From: Lottia gigantea
Taxonomy: Eukaryota > Mollusca > Gastropoda > Lottiidae
Assembly: GCF_000327385.1 (NCBI RefSeq)
Contig: NW_008710566.1
Coordinates: forward strand, 679,412 to 743,411
Direction of reading: 5' to 3'
Length of the DNA: 64,000 bases
Below, piece by piece: positions 57,850-64,000 of this stretch. Made by a program: the position numbers and the translations under genes. The notes beneath the pieces are model-generated. The model ran no database searches. It saw only the letters and a program-made list of their open reading frames with translations, and was not told the origin of the DNA. How positions within the stretch are numbered: position 1 is the stretch's first letter; each line of letters starts with the position of its first letter.

Positions 57850-59218
57850 ATACTATGCAGTTGCTGGGCCTATTGACAAGGCAATTGTTGGGCCTATTAA
57901 CTATCCTGTGTTGGGCCTATTAACTATGCTGTTGTTGTGCCTATTAACTATACTGTTGTTGGGCCTATTAACTATGCTGTTGTTGGGCCTATTAACTATA
58001 CTGTTGTTGTGCCTATTAACTATGCTGTTGTTTGGCCTATTAACTATGCTGTTGTTGGGCCTATTAACTATACTGTTGTTGGGCCTATTAACTATACTGC
58101 GATTGGGCCTATTAAATATGCTGTTGTTGGGCCTATTAAATATACTGTTGTTGGGCCTATTAAATATGCTGTTGTTGGGTCTTTTGACTATAAAGCTGTT
58201 GGACCTATATACCGAGTAATTGTTGGGCTTGTGCCCATTGACTATAGTTGTTGTGATCATGGTTTACACAATAGATAGTTAGGAATATGGACTATACAGT
58301 TATTGGGCATATGGACTATAGAGTTTGGACCTATACTGAATAGTTGTTGGACTTGTGCCCTTCGACTATAGAGTTGCTGTGCCTATTGGCTATGCAGATG
58401 TTGAGTCTATTGACTATACAGTTGTGCCTATTGACTAAGAAGTTGTTGTGCCTATGGACTATAGAGTTTTTGAGCCTATGGATTATAGAGTTAAAGAGCC
58501 TATGGACTATTAGAGTTTTTGGGCCTATGACTATAGAGTTGTTGGGCCTATTGACTATAGGGTTAATGTGCCTTAGGGCTATAGAATTGTACGGCCTATG
58601 GATAATTAGAGCTTGGGCCTATGACTACCGAGTTGTTGTGCCTATAGACTATAGAGTTTTTTAGCCTATGGATTATCAACGTTTTTGGGCCTATGACTAT
58701 AGAGTTGTGGGGCCTATTGACTACAGAGTTGTTGTGCTTAAGGACTAAAGAGTTATTGAGCCTATGGACTATTAGTGATTTTGGGCTTATGACTATAGAG
58801 TTGTTGTGCCTAAGGACTATAGAGTTATTGGGCCTATGGACTATTAGAGTTTATTGGACCTATTGACTATAGAGTTATTGGGCCTTAGGACTATAGAATT
58901 GTAGTTCCTATGGACTATTGAAGTTTTTGGGTCTATGACTATAGAGTTGCTGTGCCTAAGGACTATAGAGTTATTGGGCCTATTGACTATAGAGTTGTTG
59001 TGCCTATGGACTATAGAGTTATTGTGCCTAAGGACTATAGAGTTGCCGTGCCTAAGGACTATAGAGTTATTGGGCCTATGGATTATAGAGTTGTTGTGCC
59101 TAAGGACTATAGAGTTATTGGGCCTATTGACTATAGAGTTGTTGTGCCTAAGGACTATAGAGTTGTTGTGCCTAAGGACTATAGAGTTATTGGGCTTATT
59201 GACTATACAGTTGTTTGA
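57850..59218. repeat. 24-bp tandem array in two sub-blocks
   Basis: The left block (57850-58210) has the unit GTTGTTGGGCCTATTAACTA + TACT; the right block (58930-59215) has AGAGTTGTTGTGCCTAAGGA + CTAT; the middle is diverged. As 24 is a multiple of 3, several frames on both strands remain open for 80-130 codons (LLGLLTIL..., NNSIVNRP...) without being genes. Confidence 0.92.
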
Positions 59219-60204
59219 CCCATTGACAAGACAGCTGGTCAATCAAATGCATTGTTCTTGATAGTTGATAAGTAGTCTTTAAGTGAATCACTGACTGTGA
59301 AAATAGAATTTTTTTTTTTTTCAAAGACTATCCATCTTTCTTAATATTCCTGTCTAATCTCACATTTTTCAAAGAATCTACAGTAATATAAAGGTCAAGT
59401 TAGGAAATTTTTATCAGCATTTTTACCTTGACAAAACCTTAATAATCATCTTTCTCCGGAAAAGAAAACCAAAACAATAGAGAGCTTTTAAGTGATGTAG
59501 GTAATTTTCATAGTCAAGCAATATATGAAGACTGCTTTCCAGGCAGGGTAACATATGCACACGACCAGCTGTCAGAAATGATAAAGTGTTGAGTGGCTTG
59601 AATATGAATTTTCAAATAATCAAAAGTGAAGGCTAAACTTCTATGAACAGTTCATCAAAGTCTCATCAGTGCACACATAGTCACAATAACTCTAAAACCT
59701 TTCATTCGATTATTTCCAATCTAAAACTCGACCAAGATCCCATACCAAGTTTCATCAAGATTGTATAAAAACTTTAGTTTTTACTAAGTCAGGGGCAATA
59801 ACTCTGAAACATTTCATCTGATAATAACAAATTTCAAACTTCTCATCAATATTCATGCATACCAAGATTCATTAAGATTGGTTAAAGACTGTAGTCTTTA
59901 ATGTGCCTACAAGCCAAATTTGACATATTTTTACTAAGTCAAGGGCAGTAACTTGGAAACGGTTCATCCGATTGTTACCAATTTTAAACTTGACTTCGAT
60001 CTCATCAATACATGTATTTAAGAATTTCTTAACATTGGCTATAGTCCACTCAGGCTTACTGCAAATTCTTTTGATACAACTGTATCACTATGGTATGGAA
60101 TGAAAAATGTGTTAACGATGACAACTGTTAGTGTTAAGTAGTGAAGGGTGTCTGTAGATTTAGGAAATGTATCTAAATCTTAAATTGATTACTAGGAAAT
60201 ACCA
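59219..60204. repeat. Family J copies (59640-60010) in otherwise unrecognised sequence
   Basis: Two to three diverged units with AAACGGTTCATCCGATTGTT, CCAAGATTCATTAAGATTG and TCAGGGGCAATAACTCTGAAA. The sequence on each side is AT-rich and unassigned. Confidence 0.6.
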
Positions 60205-60563
60205 TTAAAGAAGGGTTTCCTTATTTTTTAGAAAACTATTTGATAAATTTGTGTTTCTTGTGCATTATCATGTATTTTTAATCATATCATTATGTTCTTA
60301 TGGCATATAATTAAGAGTTTTTACCAATCATAAATGTCCATGTATGTAGTCTGGATAAACAAAAAAAAGGACTTTTTCACCTGTCTTGATCGGTCACTCA
60401 TAGGAATTCTGCTGGTAATTCTCTTCTAATTTAGCTAATTATGAATTAATTATAGACATGTGAGACAAACTGGTATTTTTCATTAGAGCACCTCTACTTT
60501 CTATTCATATAAGTATTAGCATTTTCATTTTTTCAAATGAAAATAAGAGAATCCATCTTTAAG
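60205..60563 (-). mobile_element. Family B MITE, full length (359 bp)
   Basis: TTAAAGAAGGGTTTCCTTAT ... AGAATCCATCTTTAA, inverted relative to the three central copies and parallel to 1335-1703. Confidence 0.85.
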
Positions 60564-62265
60564 ATATGACAGTAAATTGTTAAAAAAATATCATGGAATG
60601 TGACAGAAGTGACAGAAATGTTTGAAGATACAGGAAGATTTTGTATTAATATTACCATATCCACATTCTCAATATCTTTATTTGATAGAATTAAAAGAAA
60701 AATCACACTGTTTCGCAAGTTTAGTTTCATCCTGGCGTGTCAGGGTGTAGCTGGAACTGCCTATTAGTTTCAGGAAGGAAACATTTATGACTGCAGGATG
60801 TCGATTATTAAGTCGAGTCAGGAAGTTGGTACAGTTTCATAGAATTATGTTCAAGAATGAATGTCAGTTTATTTGGTAAAGGATACCAAAACTTTTTTTT
60901 ATCCAAAATGACACGAAAATGTTGGCGTATGCCACAGCAAAAGGCGATCCCATAGCAGTGCCAGACCTTTTTGTTACAGTAAGAATCAGCCACTGTTCAT
61001 CCGATTATATACATGTATACCAAGTTTCATCAAGATCAGATAAAAACTGGCATACAAGTGACTGACCAACAGGGGTAACAGCGATATACTTCTACATTTC
61101 CATGTGAGCGTATAAAAACAATCAAAATATGAGTTTATATTGATTTATGTTGGTTTTTGCATTATCATCATTTAAAATATTTTCTCACCACACTAAAATA
61201 TATACTTTTATTTTACATCAATATTGACTTTCTTGAGAAGTAAGAAAAGATAATATACTGGTGGGATATGTTTAAAATTAGCAAAAATGTTTATCTTATG
61301 TTGATAGCACAACCCTTATCAGGACAAACAAAAAGACATTGATCAATCGGGTAAGTATGTAAATTTCAAGATAATTTCACAAAGTAATGTTACCTTTAAC
61401 TTAATCTTTTCATTCTATCATTATGAAGTCATGGCATTTTCCAATAGAGTCTCTCTCTCTGTCAGATCTAAATCTTCTACCAGTCTCTATAAAATTAATA
61501 AACTATTTTACATTTTAATTTTTAGCATCTGATTAAGCCAATGAAGAGAAAGTTATAAGGCTTGTCTAGTTTTTTTTTTTTATAAAAATAGTCATTCTAA
61601 ATTCTAAAAATACACTTGCTACTGTAGCCTTTGACTAAACAAAGACCAAAATATGTTCATTGTAATCTAATAAATTTTCTACCAAAGTGTTGTTCTAATG
61701 ACAATATTTCTAACGAATCAAAGCCTATCAAATCAAGAGCAATAACCCTAAATATATCTATAGAAATTTGTGACAAATGAACTAAAGAGAAGTATTCTGT
61801 AGCCTAGTGCTTGATATTGCTAGTCATGTCAATATACGATGTCGATACATATAAAAAAGAATATGATACAATAAGTATCGCAATAAATTACACTGGTTAA
61901 TTCAAAACAACCAATGAAAAAGAGTGTTGCAAAAACTTTCAGTTTCAGTGTAAACCTTGTGTAGGCCTAATGCTCCTCGGGATTTAGTACTGTGAACAAA
62001 CCAGATTCAATGACGTCGATTTCAAACCGGTCATTTTATCATAAATAAGGATATTAAGCGCTCTGATTTTCATTTAATATCATACAACTTTTCCATTTCG
62101 TTAAATCTAAACAATATAAGACGTTCTAAGGAGTATTTTAATGCAATGGTGAAGCAAAATGTGAACGAGTCTGCAATTTTTAGTTAGAAATGCCGCCATC
62201 TTGTAAGGGGAGGTAACATATTATGATATGTTATTGTGGTCTGTTGGTAGGTTGGTCAGAGCTGC
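60564..62265. other. No gene recognised
   Basis: A family J scrap at about 61000-61110 (ACCAAGTTTCATCAAGATCA). The rest is AT-rich and unrecognised. Confidence 0.4.
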
Positions 62266-62269
62266 TTCA

Positions 62270-62412
62270 TCTGCGGTTAACTCTTTTGGGATTGCAAGAA
62301 CCACGGGCATCGGACGAAAAATTGGAATGTCCCCAATAGAAGTCAAAGGTGTCCCCAATAAACATAAAAAAAAAGGCTAGAAAACCTCTGTGCAGTCCCG
62401 ATAATTCGCTAA
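62270..62412 (+). mobile_element. Family A arm, diverged
   Basis: GGGATTGCAAGAACCACGGG, AAATTGGAATGTCCCCAATA and GGCTAGAAAACCTCTGTGCA follow the family order. Confidence 0.55.
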
Positions 62413-64000
62413 CTTTAGTTGAATCGGGTGCACGTGTTTCTTAGATAGTGCTACTTGTTTATTTTCAATTTAAAGATGGTAATAGCGATTTCATTTTTAA
62501 AGACCACAGGCATGTGTCCCACTTCAATTTACGATTGCCTGTAGTTTTTATACAACCGTGTTTTTTTTTCAATAAAGCTCAGGAATGATTAATATAGCAA
62601 TAATTGTTGGGATTAATTACACAGGCGTTTGACACTGTGTCAATACGTTAGTGTCCATTGTAAACTTGCGACATTGACACATACAGGACTATCTGATGAT
62701 GATGCGAAGATGATTTGATGCATAGTTTCGACTTAGTTGGTAATTCTTGAAGGAGGGTCGTGGTCAAATATGCGTCTGTCGTGTTGACAACATCTAAGAA
62801 GCGAATTAATGCTACTTATTCTAGTACGACAATACAGAAAGTTGAGATTTATAAGCCGGTAATGCTAATATTTAGACTTATAGTTTGATTTTTGAAAATG
62901 ATAGACTCGATCAGTTAATAATGCTTATATTTAGATGACTACTTTAAATTCCAGGTTTTTTTTTTGTACATAGGCCTAGTGTGAAAGCAAACAACCCGTT
63001 ATTGGAGTTTAAATAAGAAATTAAAGTATATTTGTGTTGGTATTTGTTTTCTAATCCGCGATATATTTTCATTAGCGTACAGCTGTGAAAATACTTAACA
63101 ATCAAGTCTAATCTAATGTGTCGGTGTCAATCTGTGAAAAGACCTAATGATCTTGATAAATCTTTACTACTACCCGGTTTCATTGAAGAGCTCGTTTCAT
63201 TGGATAATGTCCGCTCAATATAATTTCTTGCAAAATAAATTTAGAGCCAGTTTCTTGGAAGATACAGAGTATATTCAGGCTGGCAAATGAAAGAAGTTTG
63301 TCTAGGAATTTGGTAGGTTTGGACGAAATGTAAATTTTTTGCTTTTGATTACAATGAATGTTGAACATTTGCTGTTTTTTTTTTTTTTTTAAAGAATGAA
63401 ACACTTTTACTATGAAATTATTGTGTTTTAGACCTCTTAAATCTAGCTAATGGCACAATTGTTTAAAACATCTAAGAAATAACCTAAATTATGAGGTAAT
63501 ATGGCTGCTTTCATTATTCAACATTTTGTAGGCCAAGTTCACAAAAAAAATTCCTGGTTTTTAACAATCTTGATCTTGTTTCATTTCAACATTTGCATTA
63601 AGATTTTTGAAGAAAATAGGCTTGATGAGTAGATTTCAAGATCAAACCGATTTCATTCATATCCTAAATTTGTTTTTTTTTTCTCAAGGAATTGCGACCG
63701 ATTGAGGATGTTTTTTAAATAAAAAAAGGAAAATCCGATGTCCGAAAATAAGAATCCATTCCGGATGTAGACTATATTTCGAATTAGATTGTTATTGTTT
63801 ACTAACCCGCGCCAAATCTTACACGCAGATTTATCTTGTTTCATCCAATGAAACACATTTATAAGTAGTCTCGTTCATCAACGTGTAAAAATCTATGACA
63901 GGAAAGAAGACGTGTAAGTCTGGACAACAGAGTCATTCTATCATCCAGATTTGAGTTTTATCAATGAATGAAATATCTGCGTGGGAAATGTAGTCTTTGA
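62413..64000. other. No gene recognised
   Basis: Mostly unique AT-rich sequence with short homopolymer runs (63370-63392). Open frames under 75 codons only. An exon of a gene beyond the right edge cannot be excluded. Confidence 0.35.

Noticed and set aside
57842-59261. Overlapping repeat-protein frames on both strands
   Set aside because: Period of 24 bp keeps several frames open at once; no codon bias or non-repeat part.
1-64000. Virus-like or LTR elements
   Set aside because: No gag, integrase, protease, capsid or envelope-like protein and no long terminal direct repeats were recognised; the only retroelement protein trace is the LINE end in CSRNP intron 1.

Overview
AT-rich eukaryotic (metazoan) DNA with long intergenic gaps, GT-AG introns and very many short dispersed and tandem repeats. 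The genes are animal orthologues (CSRNP, LETMD1, NUBPL, a PAN + C-type-lectin protein). The repeat style (short repeats containing phrases such as CAAGGGCAATAACTCT, a tRNA-headed SINE with an ATTTC tail) looks molluscan; the phylum is an inference, not proven by the window.

Layout. 226-9325 (-): at least 13 coding exons of a coiled-coil gene that runs off the left edge, tentatively FAM186-like, with a 31-glutamine tract. 9326-19498: intergenic, packed with repeats, probably holding unseen 5' exons of the next gene. 19556-23548 (+): three-exon CSRNP gene (cysteine/serine-rich nuclear protein). 24-30.7 kb: repeats only. 30764-35028 (-): seven-exon LETMD1, convergent with CSRNP. 35029-35289: 261-bp divergent promoter interval. 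35290-44073 (+): nine-exon NUBPL (complex I Fe-S assembly factor), complete. 45435-50047 (-): three-exon secreted PAN + C-type lectin-like gene, convergent with NUBPL. 50.4-64 kb: no gene recognised; a 2.4-kb array of 59-bp units, a 1.4-kb array of 24-bp units and dispersed elements.

Repeat families named in this annotation: A, foldback with TTAAAGGGATTGT ends; B, ~370 bp with TTAAAGATGGGTT ends; C, ~363 bp with TTAAAGTGATACTACG ends (A, B and C all bounded by TTAA); E, palindrome with GGAGCCCCTTAG ends; F, ~465 bp with GGTGACCGCTTGAAACC ends; J, a ~160-bp unit often in tandem; plus a tRNA-derived SINE and single-copy MITEs of TA, TAA and possible 9-bp target-site types.

Main points for a second look: (1) CSRNP and LETMD1 are adjacent and convergent as in human 12q13, and the left gene may extend this block; (2) LETMD1 and NUBPL, both mitochondrial, share a 261-bp divergent promoter; (3) in four of eight NUBPL introns a tandem array ends within about 45 bp of the 3' splice site; (4) several arrays are visibly amplified pieces of dispersed elements (family A, SINE tail); (5) a MITE whose empty site survives in the neighbouring tandem copy; (6) an intron that is about 90% a family B element. 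No virus-like or LTR element was recognised.
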